Source: Vibrio plantisponsor (GTDB lineage: Bacteria; Pseudomonadota; Gammaproteobacteria; Enterobacterales; Vibrionaceae). Taken from it: a stretch of 64,000 nucleotides of DNA. Both the position numbers and the translations under genes were made by a program. The stretch lies in the NCBI RefSeq assembly GCF_013041605.1, contig NZ_JABEQC010000007.1, positions 1 through 64,000 of the forward strand, written 5' to 3'. The first letter of the stretch is position 1, and the number at the start of each line of letters is the position of its first letter. Below, in pieces: positions 36,769 to 46,149 of this stretch. The notes beneath the pieces were generated by a model that was not told the DNA's origin, did not search any database, and worked only from the letters and a program-made list of their open reading frames with translations.

Positions 36769-38232
36769 ATGACTATCGGTAGCGACATGTCACAGAATAC
36801 AACAAACTTTCAGTCACCTCGCGTCGCCGTCATTGGCGGCGGCGTCGCCGGTGCAACAGCTGCGGTTCATTTAGGTGAACTGGGCGTCAATGTACTGTTA
36901 TTGGAAAAAGGTCCGAGTTTAGTTAATGGGCCGCCAATTTGTCACCTCCATGCTGGGGGTAACTTATACAGAGAAATTTCAGAGCAACAATGTATTGAAT
37001 TGTTGCGTCAGTCGGTTGAAACGATCCGTCTGTATCCGCATACCTTGAATAAACGCCCAACAGTGATTGCTATTCCGGATACCGATTCAGGAGAGCCACA
37101 AGATATCATTCCTCGTTTGGATACCATTCAGGCATGTTATCAACAGTTGGTCGATGAGGATCCTCGTAACCAGATTATGGGCGATCCTAAGCAGTATTAT
37201 TCGATTTACCAACGTGAGCAGTTAGAGATCTTAGCCAACCAAGTTCAACCGAAGGAACCGCTGACCAGCGAAGAGTGGTTGATTCCGTTTGCCAGGTACG
37301 CTGACCTGAACTCGATTAAATACCCTGTAGTGGTTGTTCAAGAGTATGGTTGGAGTGTATTTCGACTTGCTGCGAGTGCGGAGCTGGCGCTAAGCGCGAT
37401 GGCTAACTGTCAGGTAAAGACTCACGCTACTTTGGTTAGTGCAGAATACAACGGGTATTGTTGGCAGCTTAAGTATGTGGATATTGATGGTCAACATCAC
37501 CAAGTGGAAGCCGATTATCTGATCAATGCCTGTGGTTATGAGACAGGTAAAGTCGATGACATGGCACATTATCAGCGTAAGCGCATGGTTGAATTTAAAG
37601 CGGCCTATGTCACTCACTGGCCGCAGTGCCAACATGAGTGGCCTGAAGTGGTATTTCACGGAGAGCGTGGTACGCCACGAGGCATGGCGCAGCTAACACC
37701 TTATGCCGATGGTGTGTTTCAGTTACATGGTATGACGGAAGATATCACTTTGTTTAAAGATGGTTTAGTAACCTCTGAGGACAACTCTTCTCAGCCAGTT
37801 CTGCCTAAATATCTGCAGCGCAAAATACTTGAAGGCTGGCAGAGTGATGCTCTTAATGAAAGAACTCACAAAGCCATTCGACATATCAGTCAGTTTATGC
37901 CCGAATTTGAGAGTGCGCAGGTCGGTGGCAAGCCGTTGTACGGTGCCCAGCAAATTCCCGGATATGATGCGACACTGCGAGCTGCAGATGTAACGTTTGA
38001 AGACAACAACTATGCTCGAATGGAAGTGGTGAAGGGGTCGTCTGCGTTAGAGGCGGTGAGAAAGATAGTTTCCAACTGGCAGCTTGTGAAAGCACTATCG
38101 GATAAGTTAATTGAAGAACAGCACCCGATCAGTATGTCGTTGACGCCCAACGATATTGAATCGAGAGCGAAGCGACTAGCGCAAGAGCGAGGATATCCTC
38201 AAGCTTTAGCCAAGTTTGTTGGTATGAAATAA
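36769..38232 (+). CDS. FAD-dependent oxidoreductase
   Basis: A 487-residue flavoprotein with an N-terminal dinucleotide-binding motif VAVIGGGVAGATAAVHLGE (about 19-37) and the ATG-type LINACGYETG around residue 255, as in D-amino-acid-oxidase-like FAD enzymes. A substrate-binding lobe lies between. No signal peptide is visible. The substrate cannot be named; homologues in vibrios are annotated only as FAD-dependent oxidoreductases. An alternative ATG lies six codons downstream at 36787, and the ribosome binding site does not decide between them. It is convergent with pxpA. Confidence 0.85.
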   Translation: MTIGSDMSQNTTNFQSPRVAVIGGGVAGATAAVHLGELGVNVLLLEKGPSLVNGPPICHLHAGGNLYREISEQQCIELLRQSVETIRLYPHTLNKRPTVIAIPDTDSGEPQDIIPRLDTIQACYQQLVDEDPRNQIMGDPKQYYSIYQREQLEILANQVQPKEPLTSEEWLIPFARYADLNSIKYPVVVVQEYGWSVFRLAASAELALSAMANCQVKTHATLVSAEYNGYCWQLKYVDIDGQHHQVEADYLINACGYETGKVDDMAHYQRKRMVEFKAAYVTHWPQCQHEWPEVVFHGERGTPRGMAQLTPYADGVFQLHGMTEDITLFKDGLVTSEDNSSQPVLPKYLQRKILEGWQSDALNERTHKAIRHISQFMPEFESAQVGGKPLYGAQQIPGYDATLRAADVTFEDNNYARMEVVKGSSALEAVRKIVSNWQLVKALSDKLIEEQHPISMSLTPNDIESRAKRLAQERGYPQALAKFVGMK

Positions 38233-38245
38233 CCTGATATGTATT

Positions 38246-38280
38246 AGCCCCAGAGTCTATCGACTATGGGGCTGATTTTT
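38246..38280 (+). terminator. Terminator after FAD oxidoreductase
   Basis: AGCCCCA (38246-38252) and TGGGGCT (38267-38273) form a stem extended by GTC/GAC after a mismatch, and TTTTT ends at 38280. Confidence 0.75.
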
Positions 38281-38291
38281 AGAAATCTAGC

Positions 38292-39041
38292 CTAAGCATC
38301 CAGTTGAGCTCTAATTTTAGCGATAAGCTCAATAGCGGCTTCATTATCACCATGAACACAAATTGTGTCGGCTTCAATGGGGATAATCGCTCCGTCAGAT
38401 GTACTGACTTTGCCATATTCTGCGATCTGTTTAATTTGACTCAAGATGGCGTCTTCGCTGGTTAAAACAGCATTCGGAGAAGAGCGAGGTGTTAATAGCC
38501 CGTTCGATAAATAGGTTCTATCGGCAAAAGCTTCAAACAGCAGTGGCACATCGTAACTGTCTGCAATATCTAAATAACGTTGATTGTTTCCTGAAGCCAA
38601 TATCATTAAAGGGATATTGAAACATGAAACAGCATCAGTGATTGCCCGAAACACATCTTCATTTTTCATCATGTCATTGTATAAGGCGCCATGAGGTTTA
38701 ACGTATGTGACTTCAGTATTCTTGCTTTCACATAGCGCTTTTAGTGCGCCAATTTGATAGATAAGAATCTCGCAAATTTGTTCTTCTGAAAACGACATGG
38801 AACGTCGCCCAAATCCTTGCAAATCTGGATAGCCAGGGTGCGCACCAATCTGAACATCGTGTTGAATCGCGTAATCTATGGTTCGGCTCATGACATGCGG
38901 GTCGGAAGCGTGAAAGCCACACGCAATATTGGCCATATCGACCCATGGCATAACCATTTCGTCGTTGCCCATGCGCCAATGACCGAAACTTTCGCCCATG
39001 TCGCAGTTAAGAGTGATAGTCCGTTTTTTCACGTGAATCAT
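38292..39041 (-). CDS. pxpA: 5-oxoprolinase subunit A (LamB/YcsF family)
   Basis: PxpA works with PxpB and PxpC to hydrolyse 5-oxoproline to glutamate using ATP. The 249-residue protein has the family hallmarks LNCDMGES, ANIACGFHASDP, QIGAHPGYPD, YVKPHGALYND and CVHGDN. No pxpB or pxpC is linked in this window, so the partner subunits must be elsewhere or the gene is orphaned. The start MIHVKKR has no strong ribosome binding site. Confidence 0.92.
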   Translation of the reverse strand: MIHVKKRTITLNCDMGESFGHWRMGNDEMVMPWVDMANIACGFHASDPHVMSRTIDYAIQHDVQIGAHPGYPDLQGFGRRSMSFSEEQICEILIYQIGALKALCESKNTEVTYVKPHGALYNDMMKNEDVFRAITDAVSCFNIPLMILASGNNQRYLDIADSYDVPLLFEAFADRTYLSNGLLTPRSSPNAVLTSEDAILSQIKQIAEYGKVSTSDGAIIPIEADTICVHGDNEAAIELIAKIRAQLDA

Positions 39042-39213
39042 CGTTCCTTAGTATTTAAGCTACTATAAAATACAGAATTAATTATAAATAAACAGCGATA
39101 AAGCTCATCGTTTATTGCATGTACCACATGATTGATGGCTTGTTTAGCTGATAACTGGTTTAGCCGAAAAATTAGTCCCTATTGAACGCCCATACACATG
39201 GAAGAGATCGTAA

Positions 39214-41232
39214 ATGAAAAAAGCGACGTGTATTTATACAACGTTAGTTTTTATTTCAGCAGCAGGATACGCTGACGACAATGTTCTTGAGCATCTTATG
39301 AGCCTTTCAATTGAAGAGCTCTCAATGTTGAATGTTCAAATGGAAACAGCCACTAAATCGTCTCGGCGATTAGCTGATATCCCGTCTTCAGTTTATGTGT
39401 TGAGTAATGAACGCATCATTCGAAGTGGTGCGCGTTCTATTCCCGATGCTCTAGCGCTGGTTCCGGGGCTGCATGTTTCCAAGTTCTCAGATACCGAGTG
39501 GATCGTTTCCGCACGAGGCTTTCATGATGGGCTTTTCAACAAACAACTTGTCATGATTGATGGGCGCAGTGTCTACAGTCCTCTCTATGGCGGAGTTTAT
39601 TGGGCAGACATCGATTATGTACTGGAAGACATAGACAGAATAGAAGTGCTTCGCGGACCGAGTGCGGCTTTGTGGGGCGGTAATGCAGTGAATGGCGTTG
39701 TAAATATCATCACAAAGTCGGCAAAAGAGACTCAAGGAACCTTTGTAGCGGCTGGATGGGCAGAAGGTGGAGACTACGATACAAGTGTCCGACATGGGCT
39801 GCAATGGAGCGACGATGTTAGCGCAAGAGCGTTTTACAAGAGGCGTCAGCTTCGCAACGACCGAAGGAAATCGTACCCTGACTGGACTTTTGAGACGGCA
39901 GGTATTGTCACTCAATCAGATGATGATAGCGATGCTTGGGCTTTTCGTCTCGGAGGTGAACGTCTAACCTATAGCCAGGATTGGTATCAGCTACATTACT
40001 CAAATGGTTATTTAGATTCCGTTGATCTCGTTGAGCAACACGTTGATAGCTATTCATTTTATACACAAGCGAGTTACGATAAACGACATTCAGACAAGCT
40101 GGTCGGAAACTATCAGGTTTGGTTTGAACGCAACTCGAATGAAATGGCAGATGGTGCTGGATTGTCCAATACCTTTGACTTGGATTTTAACTATAACTAT
40201 CAGGAAAATGACGAACATCTACTCACTTATGGTGGCGGTTACCGTCTCGTAGAAGTCGAGTTTTTTCACCCATATGAAGGGATAGATTTTAATAATCTGC
40301 CGTATTATCAACGTTATGCCTTTAAGCAGAGAGATGTCGATAGTATTGCAAACTTATACTTGCAGTCTGAAAAAACATGGAATAGTCAATGGAAGACAGT
40401 AGCAGGCGTTAAATTGGAATACTTTGAGCTTTCAGAACAGTTTGAAGTATCACCTCAATTACGATCGTTGCTGACAATAGATGCCAATCAAACGGTTTGG
40501 ATAGGCTATGGACGAGCATCAGTTGCTCCTTCATACCTAACTTCTAACACTTATCTCATCTCAAACTATTATGACCCCAACCAGGCTCGGGACCTTGTTG
40601 AAGTGATGTTTGCTGAAAGTAATATGAAGCCCGAAAGTGCAAGTACATATGAAGTTGGATATCGATATGATTCAGTCACTGGCTTTGAATTTGATGTAAT
40701 GGCCTTCCTAAGTCACCATAAATATGTGCGAGGACGAGACAATATTGCTATGTCCGGTGTTCCTGATCAGGTCGTTGGTTTAGCGGTAACTGATGACTAT
40801 TCGCTAGATACTCATGGCGTAGAGTTAAGTGCAGGGTATTTAGCATTAGATAATTTGCGTTTCTATCTGAGTTACAGTTACTTGCATGCTAAAGGTGAAT
40901 GGAATGGAGGGACTTATTCCAGTGGCAGTTTTGAAAACTGGTATAACATTGATGCACAGCATAATACAAGTTTACAGACACTCTGGGATATTTCTCCTCA
41001 GTGGAAGTTAGATTTTATCATTCGTGGTCACTCGATTAAGTACAATGACTATTATCCTCAAATCCCGAATTATATTGCTGTTGATGCTCGTTTAGCGTGG
41101 CAGGCATATCCCAAGGCACCTAGGTTAGAACTCATTTTGCAAAATATCGGGGAGAAAAATGGATATAGAACCGACTGGATTAGCACAGCTAATGAAGAAA
41201 CTGGAGTGCTGAAGGCTTCTTATGAGTTTTAA
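39214..41232 (+). CDS. TonB-dependent receptor in a YfiR/diguanylate-cyclase operon
   Basis: A 672-residue outer-membrane receptor with a signal peptide (about 1-20), a plug domain (about 50-165, with IPDALALVPGLHV, GRSVYSPLYGGVYW and RIEVLRGPSAALWGGNAVNGVVNI) and a 22-strand-type barrel ending in aromatic SYEF. A short N-terminal extension (SIEELSMLNVQMETATK) precedes the plug; a TonB-box match is not clear. The ligand is unknown, and no siderophore genes are nearby. The last 11 bases overlap the YfiR-like gene, and that gene overlaps a diguanylate cyclase gene, so the receptor may be the outer-membrane input of a c-di-GMP pathway (inference). Confidence 0.9.
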   Translation: MKKATCIYTTLVFISAAGYADDNVLEHLMSLSIEELSMLNVQMETATKSSRRLADIPSSVYVLSNERIIRSGARSIPDALALVPGLHVSKFSDTEWIVSARGFHDGLFNKQLVMIDGRSVYSPLYGGVYWADIDYVLEDIDRIEVLRGPSAALWGGNAVNGVVNIITKSAKETQGTFVAAGWAEGGDYDTSVRHGLQWSDDVSARAFYKRRQLRNDRRKSYPDWTFETAGIVTQSDDDSDAWAFRLGGERLTYSQDWYQLHYSNGYLDSVDLVEQHVDSYSFYTQASYDKRHSDKLVGNYQVWFERNSNEMADGAGLSNTFDLDFNYNYQENDEHLLTYGGGYRLVEVEFFHPYEGIDFNNLPYYQRYAFKQRDVDSIANLYLQSEKTWNSQWKTVAGVKLEYFELSEQFEVSPQLRSLLTIDANQTVWIGYGRASVAPSYLTSNTYLISNYYDPNQARDLVEVMFAESNMKPESASTYEVGYRYDSVTGFEFDVMAFLSHHKYVRGRDNIAMSGVPDQVVGLAVTDDYSLDTHGVELSAGYLALDNLRFYLSYSYLHAKGEWNGGTYSSGSFENWYNIDAQHNTSLQTLWDISPQWKLDFIIRGHSIKYNDYYPQIPNYIAVDARLAWQAYPKAPRLELILQNIGEKNGYRTDWISTANEETGVLKASYEF

Positions 41233-41719
41233 TTTACGCCGTGCATTTATTCTAATGTCTGTGCTTATTTCAAGCGTTGCTTATGCTGCCTATGATCCAG
41301 CGGATATTAAAGCGGTTTATATTTACCGTATTTCAAATTTCATCCACTGGAACAGTGAAAGTGAAATGGCCAATATAGAGTTCTGTATTGTTGGCAATGA
41401 TAAAATTGCGTCAACGCTAAAGAAAATCACTCTTGATAAAACCGTTCGCAATCTCCCTCTTTCAGTTACTCCTTTTTATAGGGAACAGTGTGACATTCTT
41501 TTTGTGGATGCTCAGAGTGGCTTAAGTCTTGATAGTGTTAAACCACATACGGTTGTCATTAGTGACAGTCAATCAATTAGTGCGCAAGGTGGAACAATAG
41601 AGCTAGCGACGCTAGAGGGTAAAGTTAAACCGAAGATCTACATGGCCAATATTGGTGCGTACTCAATCTCTTCCAGCTTGTTACGCATAGCTATCATTGA
41701 AGATGGGGAGAAAATATGA
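41222..41719 (+). CDS. YfiR-like periplasmic protein (DUF4154)
   Basis: A 165-residue exported protein with a signal peptide (about 1-22, ending SVAYA) and a YfiR/DUF4154 domain: KAVYIYRISNFIHW, EFCIVGN, CDILFVDAQ and the C-terminal GAYSISSSLLRIA. In Pseudomonas and E. coli, YfiR binds the periplasmic part of the cyclase YfiN and represses it until released by an envelope signal (established). The cysteines at EFCIVG and REQCDIL may form a disulfide. The gene overlaps the receptor by 11 bases and the cyclase by 4, which argues for a tripartite module with fixed stoichiometry. Confidence 0.9.
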   Translation: MSFNLRRAFILMSVLISSVAYAAYDPADIKAVYIYRISNFIHWNSESEMANIEFCIVGNDKIASTLKKITLDKTVRNLPLSVTPFYREQCDILFVDAQSGLSLDSVKPHTVVISDSQSISAQGGTIELATLEGKVKPKIYMANIGAYSISSSLLRIAIIEDGEKI

Positions 41720-43692
41720 ACTCGCTATCTTTAAGATTCAAACTCATTCTTCCGATTTTCTTTCTGATGTCGTCCATTTTCTGTATTGCACAGTGGTTTA
41801 GTTTTCAAAAAGACATTGAGCAGAAAGAGGAAAGTCTAATCGAGCGCGTTCATGTGCTATCGAAAGGCGTATCCTATAACTTACAAGCGGCCATTTTGTT
41901 TGATGATCAACTTATTGCTCAAGACATTCTGTCCGCTTTTGCGGTCGACGAAGATGTTGTGCGGGTTAAACTATTTGATCAAGAAAACCAGTTGTTTGCC
42001 TTGTATGAGAAAGCGGGCAGTGATGCACCGATTCCCAACGAGACTCTACGCAAGAAAGCACTGCAGAATGAGTATGCTATCTCTGACCAATATATTTATC
42101 TTACCGTTCCAATTGAAATAGAAGGGCAGACAGTGGCTTCTTTAAGCGTAACGGTTTCGGCAAAGTCTTTACGTGAAATATATGAGACAGCACTTAATGA
42201 TGCATTGTTCTTTTTTACTGTTTTGACGCTTTCTGGTATCGCACTTTATCAGTTAGTTCAAAAGCTAATTGTTAAGCCTGTGTACTCGCTGAATCACGCG
42301 ATGAAGGCATACATTGATAACCGAGAGCGAAATGTAGATATCGAATGCAAATCCAAAGATGAAATCGGTGATTTGGTGAGTGCATTTAACACCATGCTAG
42401 ACACTATTGAGGCTCACGAAGAACAAGACAGGCATACGCTCGCTAAGTTGGAGCAAGAGAAGTCGTTTGCCAATGAAGTGGTCGATACTGTCCAACATGG
42501 TTTAATTGTGGTGAACAGTAATGGCGAAATTATCATGTCAAACGGTGAAGCTAGCCGGGTTTTCCATCATTCATCACTGGGGCTGTTAGGGCAAAATCTT
42601 ATTGATATTTTACAAGTAGATAACGATTCCATCATTGATTCAGCGTTAAATGAACATAAGCAGCTAGATGAAGAACTCATAGTCAGGCAAAACGGTAATA
42701 ATGCTCAGCAGTTACTGCGAGTCAGCAGTCGTCCACTATCCAGACCGGATCAAACTTTGTTCGCGATTGAAGATGTGACGGAAATTGAAGTTGCACTTCG
42801 TCGCCAAAGATTAGCGGCAGGGGTGTTTGAAAACAGCCAAGACGGAATAATTCTGCTCAACCACCAAGGTGTGATTACAGTGATTAACCCTAAGGTAACG
42901 GAGTTGCTTGGCTACAACAACGAAGATGTAGTCAACAAACCGATTGATGACGTCTTGGCTTGGAATCAATTCAGCTCTTTGCTGCCAAGTATCGAACAGT
43001 CGTTGGCGGATTTTGGTCAATGGCAAGGAGAGGTATGGGAAAGGCATACGGATGGTCATCTTGTGCCGCTGTTTGCCAAAGTTAATCGCATTGCTAAATC
43101 TGACCTATCTAAAGGACAGGATATGGTCATCATCATTTCAGATCTTTCCAATGTGAAAGAGATGGAGCGCTTGGAATACCTCGCGCATCATGACTCACTA
43201 ACAGGTTTGGCTAATCGCTCTAAGTTGTATCGGGTAATTAATGACATCATTGCCGAGAACCAAGTGTCGTTTCGTCCATTCTCTTTGCTTTACCTAGACT
43301 TAGATGGGTTTAAGCAGATTAATGATAACTATGGCCACGAGGCCGGAGATGAAGTTCTCAAACAGGTGTCTGAGCGATTGCTTTCTCAGGTTCGCAGTCA
43401 GGATCTTGTTGCCCGATTGTCTGGTGATGAATTTGTCATTGTGATTAATCCAAGTGAGCGACAAAGTGTTGAGCTAATGTCACAACGACTGATTAAGCTG
43501 ATTGAGCAAGATATTCAATACAAACAACACAGTGTTAATGTTGGGGCAAGCATTGGCGTATACTTCATTGACAGCAGAGAAGATAGCCTAGACGCGATGA
43601 TCAAAGTGGCCGATAACGCGATGTACAAGGCAAAGAAATTAGGTAAAGGCCAATTTGTACTTACTGAAAAATCAACTCAAGAATTGATGTAA
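41716..43692 (+). CDS. Membrane diguanylate cyclase with HAMP and PAS domains
   Basis: A 658-residue inner-membrane enzyme. A helix at about 9-28, a periplasmic CHASE8-like domain (about 35-150), a helix at about 155-178, HAMP (about 180-235), two PAS domains (about 255-360 and 365-480) and GGDEF (about 490-650). The active-site motif reads SGDEF at 569-573, a common active variant, and the inhibitory-site RxxD is RSQD at 560-563. It is YfiN-like in its first three parts, but the double PAS insert gives an added cytoplasmic input. The YfiR-like protein upstream is its predicted periplasmic repressor. Confidence 0.94.
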   Translation: MNSLSLRFKLILPIFFLMSSIFCIAQWFSFQKDIEQKEESLIERVHVLSKGVSYNLQAAILFDDQLIAQDILSAFAVDEDVVRVKLFDQENQLFALYEKAGSDAPIPNETLRKKALQNEYAISDQYIYLTVPIEIEGQTVASLSVTVSAKSLREIYETALNDALFFFTVLTLSGIALYQLVQKLIVKPVYSLNHAMKAYIDNRERNVDIECKSKDEIGDLVSAFNTMLDTIEAHEEQDRHTLAKLEQEKSFANEVVDTVQHGLIVVNSNGEIIMSNGEASRVFHHSSLGLLGQNLIDILQVDNDSIIDSALNEHKQLDEELIVRQNGNNAQQLLRVSSRPLSRPDQTLFAIEDVTEIEVALRRQRLAAGVFENSQDGIILLNHQGVITVINPKVTELLGYNNEDVVNKPIDDVLAWNQFSSLLPSIEQSLADFGQWQGEVWERHTDGHLVPLFAKVNRIAKSDLSKGQDMVIIISDLSNVKEMERLEYLAHHDSLTGLANRSKLYRVINDIIAENQVSFRPFSLLYLDLDGFKQINDNYGHEAGDEVLKQVSERLLSQVRSQDLVARLSGDEFVIVINPSERQSVELMSQRLIKLIEQDIQYKQHSVNVGASIGVYFIDSREDSLDAMIKVADNAMYKAKKLGKGQFVLTEKSTQELM

Positions 43693-43765
43693 ATACAGTA
43701 CAGTTGGCAACAAATTTTATAAATGGTTGGGTAAGTAGCGTTAGGCTGCTCTTATGGAGAGAAGA

Positions 43766-44782
43766 ATGAACGTATTAGTGACTGGTGGCATGGGGTACAT
43801 CGGTAGTCATACATGCATCCAGATGATTCATGCAGGAATGACACCGGTGATCTTGGATAACTTATACAACAGCAAATCAACAGTGCTTGATCGCATCGAG
43901 AAAGTGGCTGGGATAAAACCTAAATTTGCTGAAGGTGATATTCGTAACAAAGCCTTGATGGTGGAATTACTGACTGAGTACAAGATTGACGCCGTTATTC
44001 ATTTTGCAGGTTTAAAAGCCGTTGGAGAATCGGTTCAGAAGCCACTGGAATACTATGATAACAACGTTAATGGGACTCTAGTTTTGGTTTCAGCAATGCG
44101 AGAAGCCGGTGTGAAGTCCTTGGTTTTTAGCTCTTCCGCTACGGTTTATGGCGATCCTGCATCTGTACCTATCACCGAAGATTTCCCGACCAGTGCGACG
44201 AATCCATATGGTCGCAGTAAACTGATGGTGGAAGAGTGTCTGACGGACTTTCAAAAAGCAAACCCTGATTGGAGCATTACGCTGCTGCGTTATTTTAATC
44301 CTGTGGGTTCGCATCCATCGGGTGAATTGGGTGAAGATCCGCAAGGGATCCCTAATAACCTAATGCCTTTTGTCTCTCAGGTTGCAGTAGGGCGTCGAGA
44401 GTTTCTTTCTGTGTTTGGTAGTGACTACCCAACTAAAGACGGTACAGGTGTCCGTGATTACATTCACGTGATGGATTTGGCAGATGGTCATATTGCAGCA
44501 TTGCAGAAAGTGGGTGATAAAGCGGGCTTACATATCTATAACTTAGGCACCGGCATAGGCTATAGCGTGTTAGATATGGTCAAGGCGTTTGAGCTGGCTT
44601 CAAACAAACAGGTGCCATACAAGCTGGTGGATAGACGACCTGGTGACATTGCGGAATGCTGGGCTGATCCTGCAAAAGCAGAGCAAGAGTTAGGCTGGAA
44701 GGCTTCGCGTACACTTGAAGAGATGACTCAAGATACGTGGCGTTGGCAGTCGAATAACCCGCAAGGTTATCCTTCAGCCTAA
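43766..44782 (+). CDS. galE: UDP-glucose 4-epimerase
   Basis: GalE interconverts UDP-glucose and UDP-galactose. At 338 residues it equals the E. coli enzyme. The NAD-binding GGMGYIGSHT is at the N-terminus, the catalytic Ser-x-Tyr-x3-Lys signature is in SSSATVYG and YGRSKLM, and RYFNPVGSHPSG and GTGVRDYIHVMDLA follow. The ATG at 43766 follows GGAGAGA; the ATG at 43754 lies within that site. No other gal genes are adjacent. A strong terminator follows. Confidence 0.97.
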   Translation: MNVLVTGGMGYIGSHTCIQMIHAGMTPVILDNLYNSKSTVLDRIEKVAGIKPKFAEGDIRNKALMVELLTEYKIDAVIHFAGLKAVGESVQKPLEYYDNNVNGTLVLVSAMREAGVKSLVFSSSATVYGDPASVPITEDFPTSATNPYGRSKLMVEECLTDFQKANPDWSITLLRYFNPVGSHPSGELGEDPQGIPNNLMPFVSQVAVGRREFLSVFGSDYPTKDGTGVRDYIHVMDLADGHIAALQKVGDKAGLHIYNLGTGIGYSVLDMVKAFELASNKQVPYKLVDRRPGDIAECWADPAKAEQELGWKASRTLEEMTQDTWRWQSNNPQGYPSA

Positions 44783-44796
44783 TGGTGTAAACAAAT

Positions 44797-44824
44797 AAAA
44801 AGCGGCCGTGAAGTCCGCTTTTTA
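44797..44824. terminator. Bidirectional terminator between galE and msrAB
   Basis: AAAAAGCGG (44797-44805) and CCGCTTTTT (44815-44823) form a stem between the convergent galE and msrAB genes, with A- and T-runs on both sides. Confidence 0.92.
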
Positions 44825-44853
44825 TTTATATGGATGCTATCCAGCCAGACGAA

Positions 44854-45999
44854 CTATTTCTCAAATAGAGAAAGCAATTCCCCGTAACCTTCTTGCTCCA
44901 TCTTATCGATTGGCACAAAACGCATCGCGGCTGAGTTCATGCAGTATCTCAACCCTGTAGGAGCAGGACCATCGTCGAATACGTGACCGAGATGAGAGTC
45001 AGCAAAGCGGCTGCGAACCTCGGTTCGGGTATAAAACAGCTTGTTGTCATCGTGCGTGACAATGTAGGCCGAACTGATGGGCTTAGTGAAACTTGGCCAG
45101 CCTGTACCTGATTTGTATTTATCGGTGGAAGAAAATAGAGGCTCTCCAGAAACGATATCCACATAGATCCCTGCTTGCTTGTTGTCCCAGTATTCATTTT
45201 GGAAAGCACGTTCGGTGCCTTCCTCTTGAGTAACGTAATACTGTAGGTCGGTTAGTTTGGCTTTGATCTCTTTATCAGACGGGCGAGTGTATGCTTTGAC
45301 ACTGTTGAGAGCTTTTGTCTTGTCGATGATTTCTCGTAGCGTTACCGGCTTTTCGACTCTGTCTTTACCGAAAATCTCGTCTAGGTACTGATCACGTCCA
45401 GAAGCGTAACGATAGTACTTATAACGCAGCGAGTTATTTTTGTAATAGTCTTGATGGTACTCTTCCGCACGCCAGAACTTGGTGTATTTAATCAGCTCAG
45501 TTTTTAATGGCTTTTTGAAAATGCCTGTTTGTTCAATTTCTTTCATGAAGTTAGCAGCAATCTGCTTTTGCTCATCATTGTGATAGAAAATCGCAGGGCG
45601 GTATTGGTTCCCTCGGTCAACAAAAGAGCCTTGGTCATCGGTTGGGTCGATATGTCGGAAGAATTGGTCCAGAACCTGTTCGTAAGTGACTTTTTTAGGG
45701 TCGTACGTCACCTGAACCACTTCAATGTGTCCCGTTTTACCTGACGAGACTTGTTTGTAATTTGGGTTATCAACATTTCCGCCCGCGTAACCAGAGACTA
45801 CGTCAACGACACCCGGAAGTTTTTCCAAATCTGATTCTGTACACCAGAAACAGCCACCCGCCAAGGTAGCAACTTCCGTTTGACCAGATTTCATTGGATC
45901 TGCGTGAGTCGATGTCATTTCGCTGGTGGCATGACTGAACGAAAAAATTGATAAAGGTATTGCTGCGAAGAGTAGTAATAGTGCTGTTGAGCGTTTCAT
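44854..45999 (-). CDS. Exported MsrA-MsrB fusion methionine sulfoxide reductase
   Basis: A 381-residue bifunctional enzyme repairing both diastereomers of methionine sulfoxide. A signal peptide (about 1-24) predicts periplasmic export. The MsrA domain (about 42-215) has the catalytic Cys50 in GGCFWC with a second Cys53; the MsrB domain (about 240-375) has Cys353 in RYCMNSA. The zinc CxxC pairs found in many MsrB proteins are replaced (GEPLFSS), so this is the zinc-free type. Exported fusions of this kind protect surface proteins from oxidants. No redox partner gene is adjacent. Confidence 0.94.
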   Translation of the reverse strand: MKRSTALLLLFAAIPLSIFSFSHATSEMTSTHADPMKSGQTEVATLAGGCFWCTESDLEKLPGVVDVVSGYAGGNVDNPNYKQVSSGKTGHIEVVQVTYDPKKVTYEQVLDQFFRHIDPTDDQGSFVDRGNQYRPAIFYHNDEQKQIAANFMKEIEQTGIFKKPLKTELIKYTKFWRAEEYHQDYYKNNSLRYKYYRYASGRDQYLDEIFGKDRVEKPVTLREIIDKTKALNSVKAYTRPSDKEIKAKLTDLQYYVTQEEGTERAFQNEYWDNKQAGIYVDIVSGEPLFSSTDKYKSGTGWPSFTKPISSAYIVTHDDNKLFYTRTEVRSRFADSHLGHVFDDGPAPTGLRYCMNSAAMRFVPIDKMEQEGYGELLSLFEK

Positions 46000-46097
46000 A
46001 ACTTTTCTTACCCATTTTTATTATCGATATAAGAAAAGAACGGCACACCAAGTGAAAAATTTCAAACTGTTTACGAAAGAAATAAATCTATCGATAA

Positions 46098-46130
46098 AGA
46101 AAAGGCAGCTTGGGTTGCAATGCTGCCTTG
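46098..46130 (-). terminator. Intrinsic terminator of fhs
   Basis: AAGGCAGC (46102-46109) and GCTGCCTT (46122-46129) pair around a 12-base loop; on the minus strand TTTTCTTTAT follows. Confidence 0.85.
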
Positions 46131-46149
46131 TCGAATTTGATTGGGTGGG

